64,000 nucleotides of DNA from Providencia sneebia DSM 19967. Its GTDB lineage: Bacteria > Pseudomonadota > Gammaproteobacteria > Enterobacterales > Enterobacteriaceae. The notes beneath the pieces are model-generated. The model was not told where the DNA came from and did not search any database. It saw only the letters and a program-made list of their open reading frames with translations. The translations under genes and the position numbers were made by a program. Below are positions 39,478 through 49,706 of this stretch, piece by piece (position 1 is the first letter of the stretch; every line of letters starts with the position of its first letter). Where the stretch lies: the NCBI RefSeq assembly GCF_000314895.2, contig NZ_CM001773.1, positions 604,437 to 668,436 of the forward strand, written 5' to 3'.

Positions 39478-39512
39478 AAAAGGCGGGTATTGAGGACTAA
39501 TATCCGCCTTTT
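39478..39512 (+). terminator. Intercistronic hairpin between pstS and pstC
   Basis: AAAAGGCGG pairs with CCGCCTTTT, with further pairing GTAT/ATAT inside. It lies 24 bases after the pstS stop and is followed by AGTGTAG rather than a full T-tract, so read-through is expected. Confidence 0.65.
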
Positions 39513-39563
39513 AGTGTAGTTATTCAATCCTACTGTAAAGTGGGGATAGAGTGAGAAAAGCGC

Positions 39564-40520
39564 ATGGCCGAAAAAACAACGGCATTTAAAGCACCGAGCA
39601 AATCAGGCGATGTGATATTTGGGGCGCTCGTGAAAATCGCCGCGCTAATTACATTGTTAATGCTAGGCGGCATTATTATTTCTCTTATTTTTGCATCGTG
39701 GCCGAGCATGCAAAAATTTGGGTTTTCGTTTTTGTGGACTAAAGAGTGGGATGCACCAGCGGAAGAATTCGGTGCTTTAGTACCTATTTATGGCACCATT
39801 GTTACCTCAATTATTGCACTTATTATTGCAGTGCCGGTAAGTTTTGGTATTGCACTTTTCCTAACTGAATTAGCACCTAATTGGCTAAAACGCCCATTAG
39901 GTATTGCCATTGAGTTACTCGCCGCTATTCCAAGTATTGTTTATGGTATGTGGGGGCTTTTTGTCTTTGCACCATTATTTGCTGAATACTTCCAAGAACC
40001 TGTCGGCAATGTGATGTCGAGTATTCCTATTGTTGGAGAGCTATTCTCTGGCCCTGCCTTTGGGATAGGTATTCTTGCTGCGGGTATTATTCTTGCCATT
40101 ATGATCATCCCTTATATCGCTTCTGTAATGCGTGATGTGTTTGAACAAACGCCTGTGATGATGAAAGAGTCCGCATATGGTATTGGTTGTACCACATGGG
40201 AAGTGATTTGGAACATCGTATTGCCTTATACCCGCAATGGGGTCATTGGTGGTGTGATGTTAGGGCTAGGACGCGCGCTGGGTGAAACAATGGCAGTGAC
40301 TTTCGTGATTGGTAATACATATCAACTTGATAGCATCTCATTATTTATGCCGGGTAATAGTATTACTTCTGCACTCGCGAATGAATTTGCGGAAGCAGAA
40401 AGTGGCTTACATACTGCCGCACTCATGGAGCTTGGATTGATTCTGTTTGTTATCACTTTCATTGTTCTCGCAATATCTAAGTTGATGGTGATGCGTTTAG
40501 CGAAGAGTGAGGGACGTTAA
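39564..40520 (+). CDS. pstC: PstC, phosphate ABC transporter permease
   Basis: Inner-membrane subunit of the Pst importer. It has 318 residues (E. coli 319), with six predicted helices after a cytoplasmic start. Seen: [40 protein letters not shown], and the ABC-permease coupling loop EAAYGIG-type (here [15 protein letters not shown] through [14 protein letters not shown]). The pstA start is one base beyond its stop. Confidence 0.96.
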   Translation: MAEKTTAFKAPSKSGDVIFGALVKIAALITLLMLGGIIISLIFASWPSMQKFGFSFLWTKEWDAPAEEFGALVPIYGTIVTSIIALIIAVPVSFGIALFLTELAPNWLKRPLGIAIELLAAIPSIVYGMWGLFVFAPLFAEYFQEPVGNVMSSIPIVGELFSGPAFGIGILAAGIILAIMIIPYIASVMRDVFEQTPVMMKESAYGIGCTTWEVIWNIVLPYTRNGVIGGVMLGLGRALGETMAVTFVIGNTYQLDSISLFMPGNSITSALANEFAEAESGLHTAALMELGLILFVITFIVLAISKLMVMRLAKSEGR

Positions 40521-40521
40521 T

Positions 40522-41403
40522 ATGTCTACATCTCAGCCAGTTATTACCAGTGAGAAAGAGCGTATTCGTCGTCAAACATGGCGTCGTCAAGTTAACCGCA
40601 TGGCACTGTTTATTTCCATGCTAACGATGGTGTTTGGTTTATTTTGGTTGGTTTGGATCCTGTTCTCTACAGTCACGAAAGGCATTGATGGAATGTCTCT
40701 GAATCTATTTACAGAGATGACGCCTCCGCCTAATACTGAAGGTGGCGGTTTAGCCAATGCAATTGTGGGAAGTGGATTATTAATCTTATGGGCAACCGTA
40801 ATAGGAACGCCACTTGGTATTCTAGCGGGGATCTATTTAGCTGAATATGGACGTAAATCTTGGTTAGCCTCTGTAACACGTTTTATTAATGACATCTTAT
40901 TGTCTGCTCCTTCCATTGTTGTTGGATTATTTGTGTATACCATTGTGGTTGCTCAGGTACAGCACTTCTCTGGTTGGGCGGGTGTTATCGCGTTAGCATT
41001 ATTGCAAATTCCTATTGTTATCCGCACAACAGAAAATATGTTAAAGCTGGTGCCAGATAGCTTACGCGAAGCGGCTTACGCGCTAGGAACACCAAAATGG
41101 AAGATGATTTTATCTATTACACTTAAAGCATCTGTATCTGGAATTATTACAGGTATCTTGTTGGCAATTGCGCGTATAGCGGGCGAAACCGCACCATTAC
41201 TGTTCACATCATTGTCGAATCAGTTCTGGAGCACAGATATGAGTGAGCCAATTGCTAACTTACCTGTCACTATCTTTAAGTTTGCGATGAGTCCGTTCTC
41301 TGAATGGCAACAACTAGCATGGGCAGGGGTTCTCTTAATTACCTTATGTGTCCTGTTAATCAATATTATCGCCCGAGTTGTGTTTGCTCAGAAAAAACAC
41401 TAA
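40522..41403 (+). CDS. pstA: PstA, phosphate ABC transporter permease
   Basis: Partner permease of PstC. It has 293 residues (E. coli 296). Seen: [34 protein letters not shown], and the coupling segment [16 protein letters not shown] with [17 protein letters not shown] 40522 follows the pstC stop directly, with GAGGG inside the pstC end; an upstream in-frame GTG/ATG is not needed. Confidence 0.96.
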   Translation: MSTSQPVITSEKERIRRQTWRRQVNRMALFISMLTMVFGLFWLVWILFSTVTKGIDGMSLNLFTEMTPPPNTEGGGLANAIVGSGLLILWATVIGTPLGILAGIYLAEYGRKSWLASVTRFINDILLSAPSIVVGLFVYTIVVAQVQHFSGWAGVIALALLQIPIVIRTTENMLKLVPDSLREAAYALGTPKWKMILSITLKASVSGIITGILLAIARIAGETAPLLFTSLSNQFWSTDMSEPIANLPVTIFKFAMSPFSEWQQLAWAGVLLITLCVLLINIIARVVFAQKKH

Positions 41404-41427
41404 TTCCAGATTAAAAAAGATTTATAG

Positions 41428-42216
<789 letters not shown>

Positions 42217-42229
42217 TATGGAGCCGACA

Positions 42230-42955
42230 ATGGATACGCTGAATCACAATAAACATATTTCTGGACAGTTCAATGCTGAATTGGAACATATCCATACGGA
42301 GTTGATGACAATGGGTGGGCTGGTTGAAGAGCAGCTTACTAAGGCCATCACTGCCATGCACAATCAGGATGAGGCACTTGCACGCGAAGTTATTGAAAAC
42401 GACCATAAAGTTAATATGATGGAAGTTTCTATTGATGAAGAGTGTGTGAAAATCATTGCTAAGCGCCAGCCCACTGCGAGTGATTTACGTTTAATTATGG
42501 CAATTTCTAAAACCATTGCTGAACTTGAACGTATTGGTGATGTGGCGGATAAAATTTGCCAAACGGCATTAGAAAAATTCTCTCAGCAACACCAACCATT
42601 ATTGGTGAGTCTAGAATCATTAGGGCGCCATACTGTACAAATGCTGCATGATGTTTTGGATGCATTTGCGCGAATGGATTTAGAAGAAGCGATTCGTATC
42701 TATCGTGAAGATGAGAAAGTTGACCAAGAGTATGAAGGCATTGTACGTCAACTGATGACTTATATGATGGAAGACCCAAGAACGATCCCGAGTGTGTTAA
42801 CGGCACTATTTTGCGCTCGTTCGATTGAGCGAATTGGTGATCGTTGCCAGAACATTTGTGAATTTATTTTCTACTATGTCAAAGGTCAAGATTTCCGCCA
42901 TGTTGGAGGTGACCAGCTAGAGAAAATACTCACGAAAAAAGAGAGCGAAGAATAA
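42230..42955 (+). CDS. phoU: PhoU, phosphate signalling regulator
   Basis: Links the Pst transporter to the PhoR-PhoB system and keeps it off when phosphate is plentiful. It has 241 residues, as in E. coli, and is a tandem three-helix-bundle protein. The metal-binding repeats [12 protein letters not shown] and [12 protein letters not shown] are both present. ATG 42230 has GGAG upstream and matches the family start [19 protein letters not shown]. It is the last gene of the operon, 13 bases after pstB. Confidence 0.97.
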   Translation: MDTLNHNKHISGQFNAELEHIHTELMTMGGLVEEQLTKAITAMHNQDEALAREVIENDHKVNMMEVSIDEECVKIIAKRQPTASDLRLIMAISKTIAELERIGDVADKICQTALEKFSQQHQPLLVSLESLGRHTVQMLHDVLDAFARMDLEEAIRIYREDEKVDQEYEGIVRQLMTYMMEDPRTIPSVLTALFCARSIERIGDRCQNICEFIFYYVKGQDFRHVGGDQLEKILTKKESEE

Positions 42956-42995
42956 CTTTATCATTTCTTATTTTTCCTTTTTTATCAAATAGAAG

Positions 42996-43029
42996 AAGTT
43001 CTAGTTACTGTTCCTTGTGACTAGAACTT
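42996..43029 (+). terminator. Hairpin after phoU
   Basis: AAGTTCTAGT pairs perfectly with ACTAGAACTT around a 14-base loop, 40 bases beyond phoU. A short T-rich tail follows. It may serve both phoU and the convergent tonB-like gene. Confidence 0.6.
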
Positions 43030-43088
43030 TGTTTATGAATTATTCATTTCACAACTATTTTTATTCCTATAAATAATCGATGTATTTG

Positions 43089-43886
43089 TTAACTTTTCAT
43101 TAATCGGAACTCTATTTGCATTTTTATGACTTTCGCAAATGTTTTTGGTGGTGGACCTGATGAACGTGCTTGTCGTGCAGCGGTTAGTGCCGAGTTATCT
43201 AATGATGTATTTCCAGAACTTTTAACAACTTGCGCATCAATAATATTTCCTTGGTTATCAATGATAATTTCAACACCAACACGGCCTGAAACTCTTCGTT
43301 GTCGAGCTTGACGGGGGTATTTTTTGTTTCGTTCAATTTCGGCACGTACTTTGGCTAAATAGATTTGATTTTCTCCATTTACATTTTTACCTGCCATAAT
43401 TTCGGAAGTATCACCTTTAGGCCCACTATCCACTGAAGCAGCTTGTGCATTGCCTGGCTGTCCTTGTTGTGATTGTTCCGTCACTTGTTCACTATTTTCT
43501 AATGGTAGCGGATCAGCTTTAGCAGGTTTCTTTATTACTTTAGCTATTTTAGTCGGGGGTTTTTGGGTTTTTTCCTTACTGATTTTCTTAGGTGGCGCTT
43601 GTTGTGAATGTAATATCACATTTGCATTTTCCGAGATCACTTCAGGCAAAATATACTGTGACTCTTCAACAATTTCAGGCTCTGAAGGTGTCGCACTTTC
43701 AATTGGTATTGCAGGAGCAAGTTGTATCGAAAATTGGGGTGACACTTGCTCATGGAACATATTTTGAGCTGCTGTAGTGGCGCGATATAATAAAAAGCCC
43801 ACTACAGCAATGTGCAATACCAGTGAAAGGATAAGCCCACGACTCAATTGTTGAAGCTGTTTTTGCGGTATCAACAAATAACTCAT
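43089..43886 (-). CDS. TonB-family energy transducer dedicated to the haem-receptor cluster
   Basis: Inner-membrane-anchored protein that transmits proton-motive force to an outer-membrane receptor. About 265 residues: one membrane segment (near residues 15-37), a Pro/Lys-rich periplasmic stretch (about 95-135), and a C-terminal TonB domain with YPRQARQRRVSGRVGVEIIID and SSGNTSLDNSALTAARQ, ending MQIEFRLMKS. It lies last in the four-gene cluster, starting about 30 bases after the receptor stop, so it probably serves that receptor rather than being the housekeeping TonB. The start is uncertain: ATG 43886 or GTG 43898. Confidence 0.88.
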   Translation of the reverse strand: MSYLLIPQKQLQQLSRGLILSLVLHIAVVGFLLYRATTAAQNMFHEQVSPQFSIQLAPAIPIESATPSEPEIVEESQYILPEVISENANVILHSQQAPPKKISKEKTQKPPTKIAKVIKKPAKADPLPLENSEQVTEQSQQGQPGNAQAASVDSGPKGDTSEIMAGKNVNGENQIYLAKVRAEIERNKKYPRQARQRRVSGRVGVEIIIDNQGNIIDAQVVKSSGNTSLDNSALTAARQARSSGPPPKTFAKVIKMQIEFRLMKS

Positions 43887-43914
43887 CCTTTTTCTCACTT
43901 AGTTGTTTGAATGT

Positions 43915-46872
43915 TTAGAACCGAGAACTAATACCTAAACGGAATGTTCTCCCCGGCGCTGGCATCATGCTGCGTGTTAGTGGATCAATGTAATATTGGT
44001 CTGTCAGGTTAGTGACTAAGAATTCAATATCGGTATTTTTCCCGATTTGATAATTAGCATAGAGGTCAGCGACAAAGGTTGGTGTCCAATGCATTGGGCT
44101 GTTATTTGCCATTGAATATTCTGCGGGAAACAGCTTCATGAGTTTTTTCTCATCTTTATTTTCAGCACGACTGGTGTAACGGATGCGAGAGCCGATTTCG
44201 AGAGATTCATCTAATAAACGCAGACCTAAATTAGCGTTAATGGCATATTGAGGCTGCAGTTGTGTGCGTAAAAAACCACCAGGAAAACCTGCGGTAGTGC
44301 ATTCACTTGTGTTATGACGATTAGTAACATCTAATTTGGCGGATTCTGCATCATCACAAACTTTATTTTGTAATCGATAATCCACACCTAAATTGATGTA
44401 AAATCCACCATTATCGTAGCGTGCTTGCGCTTCAATTCCTGCTGTTCTTTGTTCTTGTAATTGTGTGAAATTTAAACGGGCATCGCGATCAAAAATATTT
44501 TCCACAATAGTATGGTAGTAATTGATTTTTATATCCGCATTATTTTGTACATTTAATAGGCTTTGTAGATTACGGGAATAACCAAACTCAAATGTTTTAC
44601 CTCGTTCGGGTTTAAATTTAATGTGCTCTAGGAGAGAGTCACTTTGCCCACTAAAGCCAACTGTATTTTCAAAAATAGTTGGCAAACGTACCGTTTCGAT
44701 ATAACGAGCGTAGATACGGTCATCATCAGTTAACCAAACATTGCTACCAAAAGCGGGGGCCCAGCCATAACTTTTTTGTTTACCCGGTAGTTCCCATTGT
44801 TCTTCTTCAGGTACTTGGCGGAGAATTTCACTCCCAGGTTCTTCGTCACCATAGTCATAAACATAAGTTTCTTGCCCGGTTGTTGGGTCAATGGCGCGTT
44901 TTCTTGTGTCTATAGTACCATTGTAAAAAGGGTTGGTTTTTCTTGTATAGCGACCATCTTTATCTGGCCACCACTCGGCGTGATGCTCTATAGTAATCGC
45001 ACCTTCACCATCACCAGGATAACTTTTCTGATGTGGTTGTCTTATACTAACCTCAAAGTCAGGATCATCTACATCAGGATAGATAATTTGATTAAGAATT
45101 TCTCCATCCGAGTAACCATTATGGCCGGTATAGCCTAAGTCTACTGCGCGGTTATATTCATCTTGTGTGAGTATTCTTGAATAATCTATTTTGCGAGCAA
45201 GCCTTTTAGAGGTGCTTTGAAAACCATCAGTTCTTTTTAGAATATTCTCTTTTAAAAAGTCATCTTCTGTCCAACCATCAATATATTTAGCTCCAGCCTC
45301 TAGTTCTAACCATGAAGTAGGGCGATAATTAATATTGAAAGCGAGTGTGTGTTCTTGGCGTCGCCCTTTACGTGGTGATGCAATAAAGGGACTTGCACTT
45401 TTTGGAGGCAGTGTATCATTGGAGTCTAACTTTTCTTTTAGCATAGAGCCGCTAACTGTCAGATCTAAATCAGATGTTAATGCAAAAGTATTACGTAAAT
45501 TAAATCCGATACGGTCATTGATGGAATTAGTTTTGGCTGTGTTGATTAAAGTACCATCAATATTTGAATCACGTACTTTCTCATACAGGAATTCATAATC
45601 TATCTGTTTTGCTTCTCGAGGGAAACCTCCAGATGTGTGAGTATTCCCAACCGCTTCGGTCATCCAGAGATTCATATTTAGATTAACCCATGGGTTATTT
45701 TCAGGCTTCCATGCATATTCGGCTTGGTAAGCATTTACGGTAAAACGTGACAGTGGCCATTGCGGGAGAACATTTTTACCCTCAATTTCTCGATATCCAA
45801 GGCGAGATGGCATAATTTCCCCATAAGTATTTTTACTGTGACGAAACCCTAATTGTAAAATTTGGCTATCAGTTAGATATAAATTAGCTTTGGTTAAATA
45901 AGATTCCATTTCATTCGAGGTATTGGTGACCTCTTTACTTGGTTCAAAAACGTTTGCTGCAAAAGGTAAGTAAGGGTCTGGACCTAATTCTAGTGCGCGG
46001 TTATTCAAATCATTGAGCTGAATGGGTTCTCTGTATTGGTGTGCGCCATTATTACCCGCAAAATAGTTGCCTTGTTTGCGGTAGCTATAAACAGCCATTA
46101 AATTAAAGCGTGCTTGACGAGTACCGATAGCGATGCGGCCGCCATTATCTTTAAAATTGAAAAAGCCAGCATTACCACGTGATTTCGGTACAATATTGAC
46201 AACGGGATCATTAAACACAGAAAAATAATCTTTTGTTAATATAGGAATATCACGATAATCTTGACCATAAGATAGATTAGGAATTCGTGGCTTTACTGAG
46301 TTACTACTGGTTTCTAGCTTTAAACTTATACCAAATTTTTCATTAGGATCAACGATATCATCAATACCAATAGTTTTAATCGCTATCCCGCCACCTGTAG
46401 ATGTTTTTATATCACTCGTTAAAGAGCCACTTTTTTCAATCTCAATACTGCTTATCAGGTTTGGGTCAATATAATTACGGTTATTCGCACCGTTATAGCC
46501 GCGATAGACAGTAATCGCTTGTTCTGTACCATCAACGGTTACTGGTACTCGTTCTTGCCCCTGTATTCCGCGAATATTGGGGTCAAGTGCAGAACTATTT
46601 CGTGCATCTCCACTATAAACTCCTATTGCACTATTAAGAACATCAGCAGAGCTTGTGCCTTTATAACGTTCAACGAGATCTTTCCCTAAATAAATACGGG
46701 AGCCATTTTTATCATATTGGCTATCATAGCCCTGGTTATCCCGTTCTTTGATTGTTTTTGCTGAATCTTGTACTGCGATATTCCCTAAATCTTCTTTTTC
46801 CTGTTCAGCAGAAGAAATAGTTGGAATACACAATGTAGCCATGATTGCCATAGTCACTGAATTCAGTTTCAT
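43915..46872 (-). CDS. TonB-dependent outer-membrane receptor, probably for haem-loaded hemophilin (HphR-like)
   Basis: 985 residues. A signal peptide (MKLNSVTMAIMATLCIPTISSA) is followed by a plug domain (about 55-175: GKDLVERYKGTSSADVLNSA, DPNIRGIQGQERVPVTVDG, IDPNLISSIEIEKSG) and a long 22-strand barrel ending RTFRLGISSRF with the terminal Phe of outer-membrane proteins. It belongs to the haemoglobin/transferrin/lactoferrin receptor class. Position between a Slam gene and a tonB-like gene, in a cluster with a hemophilin-like protein, points to haem as the cargo. Ligand identity is inferred from context only. It starts 29 bases after the Slam stop. Confidence 0.85.
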   Translation of the reverse strand: MKLNSVTMAIMATLCIPTISSAEQEKEDLGNIAVQDSAKTIKERDNQGYDSQYDKNGSRIYLGKDLVERYKGTSSADVLNSAIGVYSGDARNSSALDPNIRGIQGQERVPVTVDGTEQAITVYRGYNGANNRNYIDPNLISSIEIEKSGSLTSDIKTSTGGGIAIKTIGIDDIVDPNEKFGISLKLETSSNSVKPRIPNLSYGQDYRDIPILTKDYFSVFNDPVVNIVPKSRGNAGFFNFKDNGGRIAIGTRQARFNLMAVYSYRKQGNYFAGNNGAHQYREPIQLNDLNNRALELGPDPYLPFAANVFEPSKEVTNTSNEMESYLTKANLYLTDSQILQLGFRHSKNTYGEIMPSRLGYREIEGKNVLPQWPLSRFTVNAYQAEYAWKPENNPWVNLNMNLWMTEAVGNTHTSGGFPREAKQIDYEFLYEKVRDSNIDGTLINTAKTNSINDRIGFNLRNTFALTSDLDLTVSGSMLKEKLDSNDTLPPKSASPFIASPRKGRRQEHTLAFNINYRPTSWLELEAGAKYIDGWTEDDFLKENILKRTDGFQSTSKRLARKIDYSRILTQDEYNRAVDLGYTGHNGYSDGEILNQIIYPDVDDPDFEVSIRQPHQKSYPGDGEGAITIEHHAEWWPDKDGRYTRKTNPFYNGTIDTRKRAIDPTTGQETYVYDYGDEEPGSEILRQVPEEEQWELPGKQKSYGWAPAFGSNVWLTDDDRIYARYIETVRLPTIFENTVGFSGQSDSLLEHIKFKPERGKTFEFGYSRNLQSLLNVQNNADIKINYYHTIVENIFDRDARLNFTQLQEQRTAGIEAQARYDNGGFYINLGVDYRLQNKVCDDAESAKLDVTNRHNTSECTTAGFPGGFLRTQLQPQYAINANLGLRLLDESLEIGSRIRYTSRAENKDEKKLMKLFPAEYSMANNSPMHWTPTFVADLYANYQIGKNTDIEFLVTNLTDQYYIDPLTRSMMPAPGRTFRLGISSRF

Positions 46873-46901
46873 TATTTTCTTTTTACCTTTATATCTAACA
46901 A

Positions 46902-48365
46902 TTAAAATCGAGTTTCAAATCCGGCTGAAAACTCGTGTTGCCGATAAGAATAAATTCCATCAGCGGAGCTTTGGTTATCGCGAAAGCGGTAACTGGTGTA
47001 GGGTGTTAATGTGAGCACTGAATAGCCCGGAAAACTTAAACGTGTAAATAGCATTGCTTCGCGATCATCACGTTTTACATTCAGCATTGAGTTGAAAGCT
47101 TGAAATTGGCTATAGCGCAGTGTGGCAAGGGTTAGCAAATGAATATCAGGAGATAACACACTAAAAAAACCGCTTCTTAATCCTAATTGGTCGTAATCAT
47201 CACTGCGGGTTTGGGTAGTAACTTGAGTGGCATCTGTACCTAAAAAAAGTGATGTATCTGTGGTAAGACCATAAATTCCCGTGAGTAATAAGTTGCTGCG
47301 AGATCCATCGCTGCCGGCATAAGTTTTTTGATAATTAAGCCAATGATAATTGGCAGAAGCACTTACCATAAAACGGGGAGAGAACTGATAATCGCTCTCT
47401 ATTCGTAGGCCAATACCAGTATGAAGGTGCTGATTATCTATCGTTTTTAGCTCAATTTGCGGGCCAAATGATAATGTGGTATCCGCATTGTTAAATTGAT
47501 ATAGGGTCGCTAAAGTTGAGGTGTTTTCACTGAATTCTGCATAGTGTGGGTAATGGTCGCCGTAACTAGACGCTTTAATCTGTAAGGAGTGATGACCAAA
47601 GAGGGGAATCGCCTTATCTAAACTGGCATCATAAGAAAGTCCACCATAAGCAATAGGTGCTTCAGTTTGCCAAACTCCACCGGGTATTTCCCATATCTTA
47701 TTCTTCTTTGGTGTTTGGTTAATATTACTATTATAGGTATAAGCAACAGAGAAATTACCAGACCAGCTAATGCGTTTTTCTAAAGTAATAATAAATTTTT
47801 GAATAATGTGGCGAGTACTTTCAGGTAATAAAAGTGCAGTATCATTAATGATATTATTAAATATCTTTAACGATTCATTATTTTGTTTATCTTCAAAATA
47901 AGTACGAGCTAATTCTAGTTTTACACGTAAAAAATTTGGCGATAGTTCTAATATCTCTCGATAATAGTTTATGGCTTGAGAATAATGATTATTATATTTT
48001 TCAATTTCAGCATGCGCAAATAAAACTAATAATGGGTCATGATCAGGGAAATATTGATAATGATTGAGTAATTGTTGTATATCATCGAATTGATGTTGAG
48101 TAATAGATAAATAAATCGCTTTACCTAAATCATTAATATTCTTTTTTACAGAATAGGTTTTTCCATCTAATTTTAATATGGCATCATCGGGTAATAATGA
48201 CTGGTTTTTATCAGGAATATTATTATTGTTTTCTCGATTTATTTGTTGTTCTTTTTGCCATAATAATAATTCTCGGTCAGTATCTATATTAGCGGAATAG
48301 AGAGTTAATGGCATTAAAGAGGAAATGAAAATTATTATTATGGAAAATAAGGGCGCGATTTGCAT
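46902..48365 (-). CDS. Slam-family (DUF560) outer-membrane translocator, type XI secretion
   Basis: 487 residues with a signal peptide. The N-terminal half is helical and TPR-like (about 85-205: HDPLLVLFAHAEIEKYNNHY, YREILELSPNFLRVKLELAR, YFEDKQNNESLKIF). The C-terminal 280 residues form a predicted 14-strand barrel, starting WSGNFSVAYTYNSNINQTP and ending HEFSAGFETRF. This two-part build defines Slam proteins, which move TbpB-type lipoproteins or soluble hemophilins across the outer membrane. The gene lies directly between its probable cargo and the receptor gene. It would often be annotated only as a TPR or hypothetical protein. Confidence 0.88.
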   Translation of the reverse strand: MQIAPLFSIIIIFISSLMPLTLYSANIDTDRELLLWQKEQQINRENNNNIPDKNQSLLPDDAILKLDGKTYSVKKNINDLGKAIYLSITQHQFDDIQQLLNHYQYFPDHDPLLVLFAHAEIEKYNNHYSQAINYYREILELSPNFLRVKLELARTYFEDKQNNESLKIFNNIINDTALLLPESTRHIIQKFIITLEKRISWSGNFSVAYTYNSNINQTPKKNKIWEIPGGVWQTEAPIAYGGLSYDASLDKAIPLFGHHSLQIKASSYGDHYPHYAEFSENTSTLATLYQFNNADTTLSFGPQIELKTIDNQHLHTGIGLRIESDYQFSPRFMVSASANYHWLNYQKTYAGSDGSRSNLLLTGIYGLTTDTSLFLGTDATQVTTQTRSDDYDQLGLRSGFFSVLSPDIHLLTLATLRYSQFQAFNSMLNVKRDDREAMLFTRLSFPGYSVLTLTPYTSYRFRDNQSSADGIYSYRQHEFSAGFETRF

Positions 48366-48397
48366 AAGAGTTTCCCATATTATTAAGTTAAAAAGGT

Positions 48398-48423
48398 ACA
48401 GCAGGAACTTTCGTTCCCGCTGT
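48398..48423 (-). terminator. Attenuating hairpin between the hemophilin and Slam genes
   Basis: ACAGCGGGAAC pairs with GTTCCTGCTGT on the minus-strand RNA (one G-U pair; the plus strand would have a mismatch) around a four-base loop, followed by ACCTTTTTAAC. It lies 28 bases after the cargo gene and would make the secreted protein more abundant than the membrane proteins. Confidence 0.7.
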
Positions 48424-48450
48424 TATTAATATTACAGATTTGCTTATAAC

Positions 48451-49203
48451 TTAATTTTGAATATCACCACGGCTACCCCCAAAGGCGATGTCTTTACTGT
48501 GATCGCTAAATTGAGTAATACCTGAAATATGTTTAGCTTGGTCACCAAAGAAATGCCCTTTTGCTTTACCTTGAAGTTCGCCGATTTCAGCTAACCCTCT
48601 AAATGTCGCATTATCTTTAATTTTTGCATTAATACTGACAGCATCGATATTCCCTTTTAGTGTTTTTGCACCGAAATCAGCATTTAAATGCCCTTGTAAT
48701 AAAGGTCCTCCTGCATATTGATTTATGCCTTTGATGCTATATGTTGCTGTACCGCCTGTTGGCATATTGGTTGTAATATCTTTACCTGAATAGTAAGAAG
48801 TATGAGATATATCCGTTATCTCACCTGTTTGTGACCATTCACCAAAGTAAACTTCTGCATCTGCAACTTGAGCAAAATTAAATACACCCATATTACGGTG
48901 TGATTTAGGCGCATTAGGTGAATTTGGCATGGAAATGACATGAACATCGTCAGTATTTGCTGGTGCCATACGTGTTAAACCCGCAAATGAAATTAACTTT
49001 CCATTTTTAATACTTTTTACACCAATACCAGGTTCACCAGCAGGACCTTTGTGAGCGCCTTGATTTTTAGCTGTTTCACCAATTCTTAAGTCAGAGTTTT
49101 TAGCTATTTGGCTTTTACTTGATCCTACACTGGCAATTGCGTTTGTTGCTAAAGACATACCGCAAGATGCTATAACTAAGGCAATAATATTGAATCCTTT
49201 CAT
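48451..49203 (-). CDS. Hemophilin/HphA-like secreted haem-binding protein (Slam cargo)
   Basis: 250 residues. Signal peptide MKGFNIIALVIASCGMSLAT then NAIA; cleavage after AIA would free a soluble protein, though IASC at 11-14 also resembles a lipobox. The first half holds RNMGVFNFAQVADAEVYFGEWSQ (about 103-125), the second half (about 150-246) is a Gly-rich TbpB-like beta barrel with TATYSIKGINQY, GHFFGDQAKHISGITQ and DIAFGGSRG. This build matches hemophilin of Haemophilus, HphA of Acinetobacter and HrpC of Xenorhabdus. ATG 49203 has GGAGG upstream; the longer frame (to 49293) has no counterpart. Haem binding is inferred from family and context. Confidence 0.82.
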   Translation of the reverse strand: MKGFNIIALVIASCGMSLATNAIASVGSSKSQIAKNSDLRIGETAKNQGAHKGPAGEPGIGVKSIKNGKLISFAGLTRMAPANTDDVHVISMPNSPNAPKSHRNMGVFNFAQVADAEVYFGEWSQTGEITDISHTSYYSGKDITTNMPTGGTATYSIKGINQYAGGPLLQGHLNADFGAKTLKGNIDAVSINAKIKDNATFRGLAEIGELQGKAKGHFFGDQAKHISGITQFSDHSKDIAFGGSRGDIQN

Positions 49204-49313
49204 TGTAATACCTCCAAAGATGTTAAGAGATGATTGTCTATTTAGTTGCACATCTATCTTTTTCAGATAATCAACAGAATGTATTAAAAGCATCTTTTTT
49301 CATGAAGGCAATT

Positions 49314-49332
49314 GATAAGTATTCTCATTATC
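49314..49332 (-). promoter_or_regulatory. Fur box upstream of the hemophilin cluster
   Basis: GATAAGTATTCTCATTATC matches the 19-base Fur consensus GATAATGATAATCATTATC at 15 positions. It lies about 110 bases before the hemophilin start, so iron limitation should induce the cluster. The site is palindromic and could also affect the divergent ABC importer gene, though that starts about 375 bases away. Confidence 0.75.
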
Positions 49333-49706
49333 GTTGTGGTTGTTGGTATTATTAGGTGTGTAAATTCTCTATCATTTTGATAATAAATATATTTTTTAAT
49401 TTTTTGTTATTGGTGAAGGGTTAATTTTTAGGAGTAACTACTTATAAAGTATAATTATTAAGCAGATTAAATATTTTATGATAATCATAATTTTCATAAC
49501 AATATGGCTTGATTGGGGGATGTTTTTAGGGATTTTATAGTGATATATCGCGCGAGGTTTTGAAAGAGAATGGCTATTCATTTAATGAGGTAATATTTAT
49601 ATTCCATTTTGATATAAATATATTAATTAATATTATTTCAAGAAATAAGCTATCCTTGATAACTTGAAATGGTCGATTTACACAAATTTACCATCAGGGG
49701 TGTTCA
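49333..49706. other. AT-rich region upstream of the amino-acid importer genes
   Basis: About 370 AT-rich bases holding the promoter of the binding-protein gene. I see no gene, repeat or additional operator. Confidence 0.4.

Noticed and set aside
43915-46872. HasR-type receptor of a classical HasA hemophore system
   Set aside because: No HasA-like protein or type I secretion genes are present. A Slam gene and hemophilin-like cargo are adjacent, which favours the HphR-type assignment.
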